A stretch of 64,000 nt of DNA from Aculops lycopersici (Eukaryota; Arthropoda; Arachnida; Trombidiformes; Eriophyidae): assembly GCA_015350385.1 (NCBI GenBank), contig WNKI01000004.1, positions 2,049,108 through 2,113,107 of the forward strand. Reading direction: 5' to 3'. Shown one piece after another: positions 44,101 to 55,673 of this stretch. Within the stretch, counting starts at the first letter, position 1. Every line of letters begins with the position of its first letter. The notes under the pieces were generated by a model, which was not told the origin of the DNA, ran no database searches, and saw only the letters and a list, made by a program, of their open reading frames with translations. The position numbers and the translations under genes are program-made.

Positions 44101-47100
44101 ACTCTCCTACTATTCGGAGACAATCCATTGGCTGCGCTACTTAAGAATGCGAAACTTTGACTTTGGTGGTTTTGGGATGGAAGAAATTGAAACGCTCAGT
44201 TGCCGAGATGGCACCTGAGCGTTTCCCTCAAGAAGCTTGCCGCCTGGCGTCAGTTTCGTCCATTGCGGGTCTACAGGTCAAATGAACGAAGGAATGGAAC
44301 GAGAAGAGAAGAGCAAATTTCAAGGCGACCACTCGACTCTCGTACTCGAAGAAATTGAACAAACACTTTATCTCCCCCTCTTTGTTTTTCTAGTGTTTGA
44401 TGAATGAACACAGGGGAGGAGAGGAACAAGAAGGAGTGTGAAATTTTCTCGTCTCTTTGAATGTTAATCGGAGAACGAGAGGAGGTGAGAGAAATATTGG
44501 CAGTCGAGCTCATTTTTCATTGGGGAAACAGAGAACTCCACGCACTCGTCAAGTCGTCAACGTTGCACTGTCTACTGCATTGAAAAGGCGATATGTGATG
44601 CAACGAGCTAAACAAAGGCCAGTCAGTCATCAAACAAACAAACTTGACTAACGCTAAGCGATTTGGCAGATCACTAGACTAACACTCGTGTTGCAGGCTA
44701 GTCGAGTGAGCTGGAGATTTGAGCTGCTTGGTTGCGTCATAATAAGAGAAAGCGAGAGAGAGAGAGGACGTTAGATTTTGAATGTTTAAGGGGAATCGGC
44801 TTGCTGATTGTGCTGCTGCTAAAATCTCTCTCTCACTTTCTCTCTCTGGCAACTTGGTTTTTCAGGCAAAAGGGACGCCTTTGCGAGCTTACCAACCGGC
44901 AGCAGTTCGATTTCAGTGTTGGATTCTCCGATGCTCTCGGCACAGCAAAAGGCAACGCAACGCGGCGCAACTCACCTGAGAGTGGGCTACCTTTTCAGGC
45001 AAGTAGCGTTTGAAACGACGACAACGATGTCACTTAAGTCACACAAACGCGCACACAACAAAGACACTGACTCGACAGTAAGTTAAGCGCTTCAAGTTGG
45101 CAGCCAGAAACTCATCTCAACTCGATTCCCTTTCACTCATCCGTTTCAGTTTCTTAGTCTCAGTGTTTCGTAACCGAAGAACTATAGTACGTCAACTTGA
45201 CGATAGACGACAACTTCGATTGTTTTGCGATACACCAACCATTTGAACGGTTGGCAATATCAGTGCACAACTACCAAACTTGAGCCGAATCCGAGACAGA
45301 CGATTAAATCTCCTTCTTTTCGCGCGTTCGCCTCGGTGCCGTTAGTTCTAGTTCAATGGAGACAATCGTTTGCGTTACGTGGAATAACATGGAATTTTAA
45401 CGAGGACCACGACGGCTGACGCAAGTGGAATATTGGAGCTTACAGATGGTTGTTATAATCTAAAGGCGTGAAAACTTGGCTCACTTCTTTTTGAAGCGTG
45501 AATTAAACTTGAAAAGATGGAGAAAGACGCAAATGAAGTGGAGCTTAAAAACAAAAGTGCAAAATAGAGCCGCTTTTAAACAAGTGAGCAAGAGGGAAGC
45601 GAGAAGGAGCTGAGTTTTTGGGGGATGAAATAAACTTGAACTCATTGTCTCCACTTTTCTAGGAGGACAACCAAACTACGTTATTGTATATAAATATATA
45701 AATAATATATGTATATATACATTTATATATATCCAACGTACAAGAGTAGTCTGCTATGTAAAGCCGCAAATTTAATCCTCGCTTGCGTATGGCAATTGTT
45801 CGCGCATTGTGCGCATTTGCCAACTCGCATAATGAGCCTCCAAATGCTCACACTGCAAACGGGACGTTGGAATCAGAGGATGATGATGACGACTACAATT
45901 GCAAATAATTAGTCACCAGCATTTAAATCTAATTTTTCTAATTAAGTTGCAAATACGAAATCATCTCATGAAATATATGCAAATTTGTCTATGGAGTGGA
46001 GGAAGACGTCATGACCAAAAGGCAGCGGACGTCGCTAGGTGCGCCGGTCGCTTAGTTTGCTCGTTGCGGTTGCGCCGTACAGTTCATTTCTCGCAAAAAT
46101 TTCAATGCCACCCCAAGAAACTTTCCGCTTTCCTTTTTGCCACTTGTGCAGCAGTCAGTCTAAAACAACCGCCGACTGGCCCAACGGCTCCTCCTCCTCC
46201 TCTCTCTCCCTTCCTCTCTCTCCTGCAGTGAGCTCATTCCTCTTGCGATGGAGGCAGAGGTGATAACAATGCTGTCTTTATGCTGACTTTTGTCCTTTCT
46301 AATTTTTATAAACGATACGAGCGGCATACGAGTCTGCAAGGCGAGCACATTGAGCTGCTCATGCGCCTAAGCGAAAACGAAAGTGAAAGTAAAGTGAGCA
46401 GTGGACTACAAGCAAAAAGACAGTAGAATGGAGCCACAAACAGACAGTCAGATGGACTAAAAGGAGGAAGAACATAGAGCGAGAAAGAGACGACAATTAC
46501 CAAGAAACAAGAAGACGCAACGACCACGACAACTGCGGCCGGTACGAGGAAGAGATGAACTTGGCGGCTTGTTGTGGTGGTTGTGACAGCAACAAATATA
46601 TATACATATGCAGATGGCAGCAACAATGAATTATGATTCTGTCTTACTGATACAGTAAAACTATGAGAGAAGTCAGAGTTGGAGTTGGAAGCAAACGAGA
46701 AAGTGGGAGACAGAGAGAGGAAGTGGCAGCTAGATAATCTCTCGGCTGTTTGGTGACATTTGCCTTAGCTCATGGGGCGACATAATAGCAAATAAGTTGT
46801 CTTCGTGGAGCTCATAGTTCCAATTGAAGAATTAGTTTCAAATTTCTCAGCTGCTTGCTGATGCGCGCAACTCGCGTTCCTTTTGTACCAAGACAAACTA
46901 ATGAGCAACGAGAGCGAGGGAACCAAAGTGAAGTGAGCATCCGAGTTTGGCAAGCTAGCCAGCCAGCCAGCGAGCGGAGAGAGAATTAGCGACGACGATA
47001 GCTGGGTTTAGTTTGAGGCGGACGCAGCTTAGGGTCTTGGTCTAAAAGTTGATGCTCTGTGCATAAAAGGGAGCTCATCGGCAAAGGTCTTGCCAAAAAA

Positions 47101-47845
47101 GCATTCGGTAAAAAGGAATAATAAGTCGTTTGCAAGTTCGAAAAGATCGATTGCAGGTAGCGCCTCAATTGCCAGCAAAAATAACAAAAACAAGAGTTAC
47201 CTTTAGTTTTGCCGCTGCTGCGGCAATAGCAACAGAGAGATCCATCCAATCGTACAGATAACCAGCAACAACAACTTCAACACCATCACCAACATAATAG
47301 CTAAGCTTTATAACCTGGCACAAGTGGTGGTTGTTAGCTAACTCGTCGATGATCTCTGAGTGACTGCTCATATCCGAGGACTCGCTACTCTCGAGGCGAC
47401 GCTGGCGGCGGCGGCGGCGGCAGGTTGTCGATGATCGCCGCTAATACTACTTGTGAACGAGGGAATAGAATTGCGAATTAGAATTGGAATTGGAATTCAG
47501 TTGGAATATTAAACCAACCGAGACAACAAGCACATTCGTTGAGCGAGGCCATGTTACGAAGATGCTCGCTGATTATCCGACGTGTAGCAGCAACAGAGAG
47601 GGCGGCAACCACCACCACGACTACTGCTGGCGTCAAGCTCACAAGTTAGAGAAGTGCGCTCGAGTTAGAGGCAAGCTTGAAAGTGAGCAACAGCACCAAC
47701 TAACAAGAGGATAACCAAGTTTGCGAGACACAGAGAGAAAGTTGCTCTTGAGTTTGCTCCTACTCTTGCTGCTGCTACCTACTTTTTGCAGCAGTGTCTA
47801 TCATCGATATACCAACAACCAAGAGCAGCAGCAGTAGCGGCAGTG

Positions 47846-47869
47846 GAGTCGAGTCGAGTCGAGTCGAGA
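47846..47869. repeat. (GTCGA)n pentanucleotide tract
   Basis: Four to five tandem GTCGA units about 200 bp before the cyclase start codon, likely in its 5' UTR or promoter. Confidence 0.9.
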
Positions 47870-48069
47870 GAGAAGTTAACCTAGAAACGTAAATATTGAA
47901 GGGAAAACAAGATGGAAGTTTGCAAGATTTCCAAGTCCAAATGTTCAAATAAACTGCTCATAGAAAAGAGGAAAAATTCAAGAGCAGAGGTAGCAACAAT
48001 AATACCAAGAAGAACAACGAGGAGGTAAGAGAAAGGGGGAGAGAGAGAAAGAAAGGAGAGGAATTCAAG

Positions 48070-51000
48070 ATGCCTAAGCTGAAGCGGCAGCCCAACGTGG
48101 TTGCCGGCCAGCAGCCGCAACCACCTGAGCAGCAAACGGTGGTTACTCCAAATTCGGAAGTGAAAGCGCCGAGGGTTCCGCCGCCACTAATTAAGCATCA
48201 AATAATTACACAATTAACAAGCGATGGGAGCCGAATTGAATCGCGGCTATCGGACAACAATATTGAGACAAGAGCGTCAGCAACAAATGGCCTGCGCTCC
48301 TCCATCGAGTTACAGGTAGTTGGTGGTGATTGCGCCGCCGTGGATCCAGCCAAACATTTGAGTGATAGCGACGCCCACCATCAGCAGCAACAACAACAAC
48401 AGCAACCACCAGCCAAATCAAAATCGAGATCAAAACCAAAGCTGAAATGGAATTCGATAGAGGAAAATGCAAGCAACTCAAGTGATCAAAAGAGCAACGC
48501 GACAAGAAGCGAGTCGTCAAACTCGAACTCAAATCCGAGTGCAAACCGAAACCAGGACCAGAATCTTAATGCTAGCCAGCTAATTAGTCTGAGCGATGGC
48601 AAAACTAACCGGTCCACCTCAATCCAGTCCCAAAGTCAATCGCCGACTTTCTATAATCATGAGCAACAAATGCATCGATTGTCCCAATTGATGGCGCCAA
48701 ATGGATTGTTGGCTAAATTTCGCCAACGCTCCACTTCGAGCCAAAACGACTCGCAACTGTCCAACGACGACACGGTCAAATTTGAGATGTACGATAGAAT
48801 TCTCAAGGCGGAGCCATTCAAACAAACCACCTGGCTCCTCCTCTTTGCAACCACCTGTTTCCTGGCCTTAAGCCTAATATTGAGTGCCCTACAAATTTAC
48901 CTATCCAATCATGACAACAACTACCACCAGCAACAGCAACAACAATGGTGGTGGTCCTCTAGGATACTGTTGCTCGTCTCACTTGCCTGTGTTATTCAAT
49001 TATTCCCCCTCGCCTATGTGATTAAAATGATTACTTCCATTGATGACTACTCCATGAATCAATCAAGTAAAAAGGATGAACTATCGCACAGCCACCCACT
49101 TGATAGGTTGCAATTAATTCTATTGATTAGCTCCACAAGTTGGGCAACCATACTAACAATACTCAACAAACATTTGGTTGCCCTCCTGCCCATAATTATG
49201 TTCATCATTTACACTCTCCTATCCGTCGACCACCGCGCCGCCTTCCTGGTCACGGCAATAGCAAATGCGTTGCACCTAATTAGCTTTATGGCAATTGAAT
49301 TTTATTCAAATTATAAGTATGATTATAACTCCAACTATAACCATGACATAAATAAGCAACAAAACCTCCAAGAAAACTACTCAAGAGTTGGAAATCATAA
49401 CAATGACGACAACAACAACTATTATGATGATATTTTAATAATTTATTACCAAGTGCTAAGTTATATAATAGTCTATCTAATATTTCACCTCATTGGCTTG
49501 CATTTGAATAGAAAATCTCAAGAGAAATGCCAAGAGTCGTTCAATGATATTAAAAGTTATGTTTCGGCCAAGATTATGATGGACACAGAGGATAAGAAGC
49601 TAACAAAGCTAATGGAAAGTGTGATACCAAAACATTTGGCCGGTAGGATGCGAGACGATATCTTATTGCCTCAGAATAAGGGAAATTTTAATAATATTTA
49701 TTTGGATTTCTATGACGAGGTTAGCATTTTATTTGCTGATATTGTGAATTTTACTAAAATTTCCTCAGATTGTTCGGCAAAATTGTTAGTCGAGACTTTG
49801 AACGAGTTATTTGGTCGATTTGATAAAGCGGCCGACAAGAACAATTGTTTGAGGATTAAAATTTTGGGCGATTGTTACTATTGTGTCAGTGGAATTCCCG
49901 ATCAATCCGAGGATCACGCCGCTAGGTCCGTTGAGATGGGATTGGATATGATTGAGATTTTGGGCGAGTTGGCGCAGGATAATTCAGGTGTGGATTTGAA
50001 TATGCGCGTCGGTATTCATAGTGGACGGGCATTGTGCGGAGTTTTGGGCAAAAAGAAGTGGCAATTTGATGTGCATTCAAATGATGTTAAGCTAGCCAAT
50101 CACATGGAACAAGCGGGGGTTCCGGGGAGGGTCCATATAACCGAGGATACGCTGAGAGCCTTGAATGGTCGCTACAAGGTTGAGCAGGCCAATGGTCACT
50201 TGCGCGACACTTATATAGCTCAGCGTGCAATTTCAACCTACTTTGTGATCTCGCCGCCGGAACGCCGCGCCTCGCAAGAATTGAGCAACCAGCAGACCAT
50301 CAACACCATCAGAACCACCAACTACCAGCAGAAGTCCAAATCGAAAAATCCAACTGCAACCGCCGCTTCCGGGTCAAACTCGTCGTCCCAAGGGCCGAAG
50401 GGTTCCCTGTGCTCGCAAACAACAACAGAGACATCAACATCGACGAGCAAGAGCGAGAGTAATCACTCGCTGGCCAGCGGAAGTGGAGGCGCAACTGTCT
50501 TAGCAAATGTCTCGCCAGAAGCAACGGGGGTCTTGACGACATCTCCATCTCTCCCAAATGCAACTTCAACTGCAACTGCAACGGCGACTACGACCGCCGC
50601 TACAATTGCAACCGTGCCAAGCTCAGTTGTTGTCACGGGAGCAGCCATCAAGACAGAAGCTGCTGCTACTGGCGGCGGGCAACTTCCAGTCAGGAATCTC
50701 TCGACGGCCTCAACTATTAAATCGGCCTGCGGAAGTGCAACCTCGAGTGCCTCTGTCTCATTGCATGGTACCAGTAATGGTGTCCACTGGAGGAATAGCA
50801 ACAGCACCACCGCCACTACCACCGCTCCAACCAAAACCACCGCCACAACCACCAACATGAGCAGCAATCCCCACGGTCCCAAGCTGAGATTCAGACTGGC
50901 CACCCAGCGAGTAATCAATGCCTTGCATTTCATTCGCACCATCGACGCTCCATTTGCCAATTTGGGCGCGCCAATAACTAATGCCGAGCGGATGTTGCAG

Positions 51001-52560
51001 GATACAATCATTTCGCGCTGCCAAATTCAGGACATCCACAAGTTCAGTCTCAAGTTCAAGGACGAGCAAATGGGTCGTCTGTATCGCGTTGGTCGCAGCG
51101 GCGGTGGTTGTGGTGGCAGCCGGAGCGGTAGCGGCGACGGCGACGTCCCGCCGAGTTCCAAGTTTCGGTCAATGCTCAAGAGTTTGCTCATCCACTTGAC
51201 CATAGTTGGTTGCATGGTATTCTTAATGAGCCAACCATTTCTCTTTCCCTCTCACAACCAATCGGAATCTCCAACTAGGACGCCGACGACGATGACGACA
51301 GTGGGTTTAATGCAAAACCCAAGCAACAACTCAAACTTGAATAATCATCCGAGCTACAGTCAAAATGCAACCACAATAATGACAACCACATTAACAAGTG
51401 GCGACTCCTCTCCTCTCCGGCCGAAACCTTTATCACCACCACCACCACCTCCACCACTACCAAACAACCAAGACCAAGCGGACGATATGGTTCCAGGACC
51501 AACAGTAGCAACAAAATTCACAACCGAGACCAAAGGCATGCAAGTGGAAACGTCGATTGCGTTAATGGTTGCCATTGTTGTCGTTTTCCTCACAACCCTT
51601 GCGGTTTTTCTACACCAAACGGAACTCAACTCGCGCCGCGACTTTTTGTGGCGCCAAATAGCCATCAAGGACAAGGATAGAATGAGCCAAATGCGCGATT
51701 GCAATAGATTTATCTTCTTCAATCTGCTGCCGCCGCATGTGGCCTCCTATTTCCTTGAACAAAAAACCGCTAGAAATCATATGGATCTGTACCATAAATC
51801 CTACGAGCGCATTGGAGTCATCTTTGCAACCATATCAAATTTTAGCGACTTCTACTCGGAGGTCCAGGGCAACAATCATGGTCTCGAGTGTTTGCGTGTA
51901 TTGAATGAGATAATCTGCGACTTTGACTCAATTTTAGATGATGAACGATTCAAGGCAGTGGACAAAATTAAAACCATTGGCTCCACCTACATGGCGGCCA
52001 TTGGTTTGTTTCCACATTCCGAGCTGCCGCCCGATCCGATCGAGTTGTTGCCAAACGCGGCCAGTCCTTTAACCAGCTCTAGTCCACCAGCTAGCAAAGA
52101 TAGCGACAGCACAGATAACATTGTCATCACCAAAAATTTAGGCAATAGAAATGACGAGCAGCAAACAAAAGCGCAAGCGCAGCGCCTAGCGGCTCGCAAG
52201 GAGGTCGCTAGGTACTTGCAAATTCTTGTCAGGTTTGTGCTGGAAATGAAACTTCGCTTACAGGATATTAACGAGCATTCGTTTAATAACTTCAAGCTAC
52301 GTGTTGGTATCAATTTGGGCCCAGTAACAGCGGGCGTGATCGGCGCCTCAAAGCCACAATATGACATTTGGGGCAACACGGTAAATGTGGCGAGTCGAAT
52401 GGAATCCACGGCGGAGGCAAACAAAATCCAAATCACGGAAGAGGTCTACGAGATACTTAAGGATCTCAATCAAGATTCAGAGTACAAGTTTACGTGTAGA
52501 GGTAGCATCAACGTTAAGGGCAAAGGTTTCATGACAACTTATTATCTGGACGAATCGTAA
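48070..52560 (+). CDS. Membrane adenylyl cyclase, closest to type 2/4/7, with a reduced second membrane domain
   Basis: An intronless 1496-residue class III cyclase making cAMP from ATP at the plasma membrane. The N-terminus (1-253) is disordered. Six helices lie at about 254-478, followed by linker helices. C1a (about 548-738) has both metal Asp residues, in ILFADIVNFT and ILGDCYYCVSG. The end of C1a, HLRDTYIAQRAISTYFVISPPERR, is most like types 2/4/7 (fly Ac76E group). C1b is a Ser/Thr/Ala-rich linker of about 200 residues. The second membrane domain shows only two helices (about 1036-1060 and 1161-1185), joined by a loop with N-glycosylation sequons. C2a (about 1240-1490) has the adenine-site Lys in KTIGSTYMA and the DIWGNTVNVASRM motif, so ATP selectivity and catalysis look intact. 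One oddity is VHSNDV in C1a, where VWSNDV is usual. It is probably regulated by G-alpha-s like other members. Confidence 0.93.
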   Translation: MPKLKRQPNVVAGQQPQPPEQQTVVTPNSEVKAPRVPPPLIKHQIITQLTSDGSRIESRLSDNNIETRASATNGLRSSIELQVVGGDCAAVDPAKHLSDSDAHHQQQQQQQQPPAKSKSRSKPKLKWNSIEENASNSSDQKSNATRSESSNSNSNPSANRNQDQNLNASQLISLSDGKTNRSTSIQSQSQSPTFYNHEQQMHRLSQLMAPNGLLAKFRQRSTSSQNDSQLSNDDTVKFEMYDRILKAEPFKQTTWLLLFATTCFLALSLILSALQIYLSNHDNNYHQQQQQQWWWSSRILLLVSLACVIQLFPLAYVIKMITSIDDYSMNQSSKKDELSHSHPLDRLQLILLISSTSWATILTILNKHLVALLPIIMFIIYTLLSVDHRAAFLVTAIANALHLISFMAIEFYSNYKYDYNSNYNHDINKQQNLQENYSRVGNHNNDDNNNYYDDILIIYYQVLSYIIVYLIFHLIGLHLNRKSQEKCQESFNDIKSYVSAKIMMDTEDKKLTKLMESVIPKHLAGRMRDDILLPQNKGNFNNIYLDFYDEVSILFADIVNFTKISSDCSAKLLVETLNELFGRFDKAADKNNCLRIKILGDCYYCVSGIPDQSEDHAARSVEMGLDMIEILGELAQDNSGVDLNMRVGIHSGRALCGVLGKKKWQFDVHSNDVKLANHMEQAGVPGRVHITEDTLRALNGRYKVEQANGHLRDTYIAQRAISTYFVISPPERRASQELSNQQTINTIRTTNYQQKSKSKNPTATAASGSNSSSQGPKGSLCSQTTTETSTSTSKSESNHSLASGSGGATVLANVSPEATGVLTTSPSLPNATSTATATATTTAATIATVPSSVVVTGAAIKTEAAATGGGQLPVRNLSTASTIKSACGSATSSASVSLHGTSNGVHWRNSNSTTATTTAPTKTTATTTNMSSNPHGPKLRFRLATQRVINALHFIRTIDAPFANLGAPITNAERMLQDTIISRCQIQDIHKFSLKFKDEQMGRLYRVGRSGGGCGGSRSGSGDGDVPPSSKFRSMLKSLLIHLTIVGCMVFLMSQPFLFPSHNQSESPTRTPTTMTTVGLMQNPSNNSNLNNHPSYSQNATTIMTTTLTSGDSSPLRPKPLSPPPPPPPLPNNQDQADDMVPGPTVATKFTTETKGMQVETSIALMVAIVVVFLTTLAVFLHQTELNSRRDFLWRQIAIKDKDRMSQMRDCNRFIFFNLLPPHVASYFLEQKTARNHMDLYHKSYERIGVIFATISNFSDFYSEVQGNNHGLECLRVLNEIICDFDSILDDERFKAVDKIKTIGSTYMAAIGLFPHSELPPDPIELLPNAASPLTSSSPPASKDSDSTDNIVITKNLGNRNDEQQTKAQAQRLAARKEVARYLQILVRFVLEMKLRLQDINEHSFNNFKLRVGINLGPVTAGVIGASKPQYDIWGNTVNVASRMESTAEANKIQITEEVYEILKDLNQDSEYKFTCRGSINVKGKGFMTTYYLDES

Positions 52561-52814
52561 TTTGCTGGAAAAAAAATTTCAGTCGGCAAGTTCAGATGTA
52601 ATAGATAGAATGAATGGATTGGAAATACCAAGAAGCTTATCGTCAGTTTTCTTTGATTTGTCGTTTTCCTGAGATTTAGTATCAGTCGGTTGGTTGATTG
52701 CACCACTTAGATACGGACATAATTTATTGAGAGTCTATTTTACTAAATCAATTAGTAGTGTAGTTGGTTATTTTACCTCCTGTCAGTTCATTCCACTACT
52801 TGCTAATAACCAAA
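52561..52814. other. Convergent 3' flanks of adenylyl cyclase and GID4
   Basis: A short tail-to-tail spacer of 254 bp. A TTTATT near 52722 can serve as AATAAA for GID4 on the minus strand. I see no clear canonical signal for the cyclase. Confidence 0.5.
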
Positions 52815-54302
52815 TCATCTAAACTCAAACACCTGTGAAAATCCCTGTCGGTCTAGCTTCAAGTCGAGCTCTTGGAAACTCTCAAAATGTTCAGAGTTTA
52901 TGTGAAAATAGTAGCCGGTGATTTGTGCAGTCCTTTTAGAGTAACAAATGTAATAGAAACCAGCGTAACTGGCGCCCTCAACATGTTTTATGGTGTGATC
53001 CGGAACTAGAAAATGCTCCTTCCATCGCATATAGATGTAATCTGAGTTTTTCAATTCATTATAATCGAAGGTGTCACTGTTGAAATAGCTACCAGTTCTT
53101 GGTTGAGAATATTTCAAATGAAATTCATGAAACATTGACCAATGCGCTCGATCATTCTCCTCGGTTGCATCCCATTTTCTTGTCAAAAAAGGATACCTCT
53201 CCGAGATTATCTCGCCCTCGAAGAAGGTTGTGAGCTTTGGGTGACTCTTGGTCAGATGATTGATGCATAGGTAGCCGCACATGTAGGATTGATCGTAGTC
53301 AACATGTTGAATCTTGACATTGACCTCATAACTCTCGTGCTTCGACTTCTGGTAGCCACTGAAACTTGAGCCATCGTATAGGTAATTCTTGATGACACCC
53401 GCTTGACGGCGTTCAGTGAATGGGGGCAGATCATTGAATGGTGATTCTAATAGGAGAACTTGATCTCGAGTGCTGTTGTTGTTAGCAAGGTTATTGTTGC
53501 TAATATTACATAATGATGACTCATCTTGTGTGGTTGATTGCTTTGTTGATTGCGACTCGGAGAAATTAACAAGCGACTGATCTTTGCAATTGGTTGTGGT
53601 GGTGGCGGTGAGATTGTTGTTGCTAGTGCTATAAGCATTATAATTATGATCGCAGTGGTTGTTGTTGGTGCTGTTGGTCGACGCGACTGGCAATATGTTG
53701 GCCGTGATTGGTGTTGAGCTGTTTGATGGTGATAGTTGCTGCTCTTGTTCTTGGTTTTGTATCATGAATTGGTGTTGTTGGCATTGTGCTAGATTATCCA
53801 ATTCGTGGCCGTGATCTTGAATTGGTCGTTGATGTTGTTGTTGTTGTTGTTGTTGCTGCTGCTGCTGTCGCTGCTCTGCTTCTATTTCAAACGCTTGCAG
53901 TTGGTCGATATCTTGCTCAAAATTGTACACGTCTTGGTGAATCGAAGGATCTTGCTGTTGGAGGTTAAGTTGCAACTCCAGAGCTGGTTGGTCGTCTTGT
54001 CCCACTTGTAGTTGGAGTTGTTGCTGCTGGAGATGTTGTGGCTCCTCCTCACCGTCGGATGATTGCTGCTGCTGCTGCTGATGGCTCTCGGCGAGATCAA
54101 ATTGATGATGATGAGCTGGCGCCGATATAACTATCCTCTGCCCATCTGCATACCTGAAGGTGGCAAAGTTTCGGCTAAAGGTAGGTGCGGCATCATACGA
54201 GGTTGGGCCGCCACTAGCGCCTCCATTAGGTCCAGCTCCGGCACCCTGCTGGTCCTGATCTTGACCATACTGGGTGCAGGGCATCTTGGATGAGTATTTC
54301 AT
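52815..54302 (-). CDS. GID4: GID4, Pro/N-degron recognition subunit of the GID/CTLH ubiquitin ligase
   Basis: An intronless 495-residue protein. The C-terminal 190 or so residues are the Vid24/GID4 beta-barrel: LYDGSSFSGYQKSK, YMCGYLCINHLT, TTFFEGEIISERYPFLTRKWDA, NSDTFDYNELKNSDYIYMRWKEHFLVPDHTIK, ASYAGFYYICYSK and the terminal VFEFR all match. GID4 docks on the CTLH E3 complex and binds N-terminal proline degrons in the barrel, sending substrates to the proteasome; in yeast these include gluconeogenic enzymes. The N-terminal 300 residues are Gln-, Asn- and Thr-rich disorder with an extended poly-Gln run, making the protein much longer than the human one (about 300). A second in-frame Met lies six codons after the first. 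Confidence 0.94.
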   Translation of the reverse strand: MKYSSKMPCTQYGQDQDQQGAGAGPNGGASGGPTSYDAAPTFSRNFATFRYADGQRIVISAPAHHHQFDLAESHQQQQQQSSDGEEEPQHLQQQQLQLQVGQDDQPALELQLNLQQQDPSIHQDVYNFEQDIDQLQAFEIEAEQRQQQQQQQQQQQHQRPIQDHGHELDNLAQCQQHQFMIQNQEQEQQLSPSNSSTPITANILPVASTNSTNNNHCDHNYNAYSTSNNNLTATTTTNCKDQSLVNFSESQSTKQSTTQDESSLCNISNNNLANNNSTRDQVLLLESPFNDLPPFTERRQAGVIKNYLYDGSSFSGYQKSKHESYEVNVKIQHVDYDQSYMCGYLCINHLTKSHPKLTTFFEGEIISERYPFLTRKWDATEENDRAHWSMFHEFHLKYSQPRTGSYFNSDTFDYNELKNSDYIYMRWKEHFLVPDHTIKHVEGASYAGFYYICYSKRTAQITGYYFHINSEHFESFQELDLKLDRQGFSQVFEFR

Positions 54303-55642
54303 CTAAATATATAAATATGTAATATAAATCAAGCTGACTATTCAATCTACTTGCAGATCTAGTGTATTGCTAGGGTATTAGTTGCAGTTGATGTTGACGT
54401 ATGGCGGATGACAATGAGTGAAGGAACTTGGGCAATATAGCAATATAGTAATAATAAAAATTATAATGATGATCGACCCCCTACTCGTCTCCCCTTGTGA
54501 ATGTGATAAATTGATATTTTTGATGGATTGTGTAATGGACTAGCTTTCTTGATTTTATGATGAATGTGTGCGATTTGTCGATTGCAACTTTGATATTATT
54601 ATAGCATGAATATGAATAGAAAATTAATGTTTATATGTGAATGTGAGATCAAGATGATGATAATAAGGTGATACTAGTAGTAATAGTAGTAGTGAGCAGC
54701 GATGACGTTTTACGCCAAGCTACTACACTAAGCTAGCTAAATTTGAGATGATGATGATGGTGGTTTGGATAATTTGGCTAATGATGATGATGATGGTGAG
54801 TAGAGGATGAGTCTGCCTATTTGCGAAATATCTATCTAATCTAATGCACAATCACTGATTGTTCTCGTGGTTGATTCTCGTGGTTTTAGTGTATACTGTA
54901 TATTGCACTAATTGGTTGAAAATCCGCCACTAGCACTATTACAAACTATTGCATCGATTGCATGAATCAAATTGGTGCGATCGACTGATATTTCCCTAGG
55001 GTATGTCAAATTGCTTTGTACAATTACTAATAATACCCTTGAACTTGAAGAAGATGAGTGGGCTCCTGACGTAATATTGTTGTGAAACCTCTCTCTCCCT
55101 CTCATCTACAACACAAATCGTTTGATTTTTGAAATATTTTTCTCTTTAATATTATCTCAACTTATATCTCAATATATCGGCTGGCCTAATAATCGCGCAA
55201 CTCAATCTATTTTCTTCCCAATGGTGTATCAGTTGTATAGTATCAGCACTGGCCAAGCAATATTCTGGGCTATATTGCCTCTATTGCAAATTCGCTACAA
55301 ATTCGCCACAGTTTTCTAAAGCCGTGCCACAGCCGCTATTGCTGCTCGCAGCAAAACATTCTATCTCCTCTAGTCCTGGCTAGCTAATAGTTGTTTATCT
55401 TGTGGGCCTACCACCTTACTATTTAGTTGACTGGTTATTGCTGCTACTGCTGCTGCTGCTGATGTCGTATATTGCAATTGCGATTGTTGCCAGTTTGCCT
55501 TTTACCTCCACCTCTTGCAGTTTCTCTCCTCCAACCAATGTGGTTGCTCTTGCGGGGGAGCGCGTAGGTGAAAATAATACTACTCTACAAGAGTGGGACT
55601 CGGACCAGCTAGTCGGCCAACAAAACCAGGCGAACAGGTGAG

Positions 55643-55673
<31 letters not shown>

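Larger units (their letters stand above)
40104..48069. other. 8 kb non-coding region upstream of the adenylyl cyclase gene
   Basis: No supportable gene; open frames are short and overlap on opposite strands. Features seen are an (AT)n/(GT)n block near 41072-41105, AT-rich words near 45690-45730, (CAGTT)-type runs near 42283-42305, a (GACT)n run near 43290, and a (GTCGA)n run near 47846-47869. The right end should contain the promoter and 5' UTR of the cyclase, and the left end the PTB gene's 3' UTR. Confidence 0.5.

Noticed and set aside
40104..48069. Many 60-110 codon frames in the 8 kb before the cyclase
   Set aside because: None has protein-like composition or homology I recognise, and they overlap on both strands; some could be untranslated exons, but this cannot be shown from the sequence alone.
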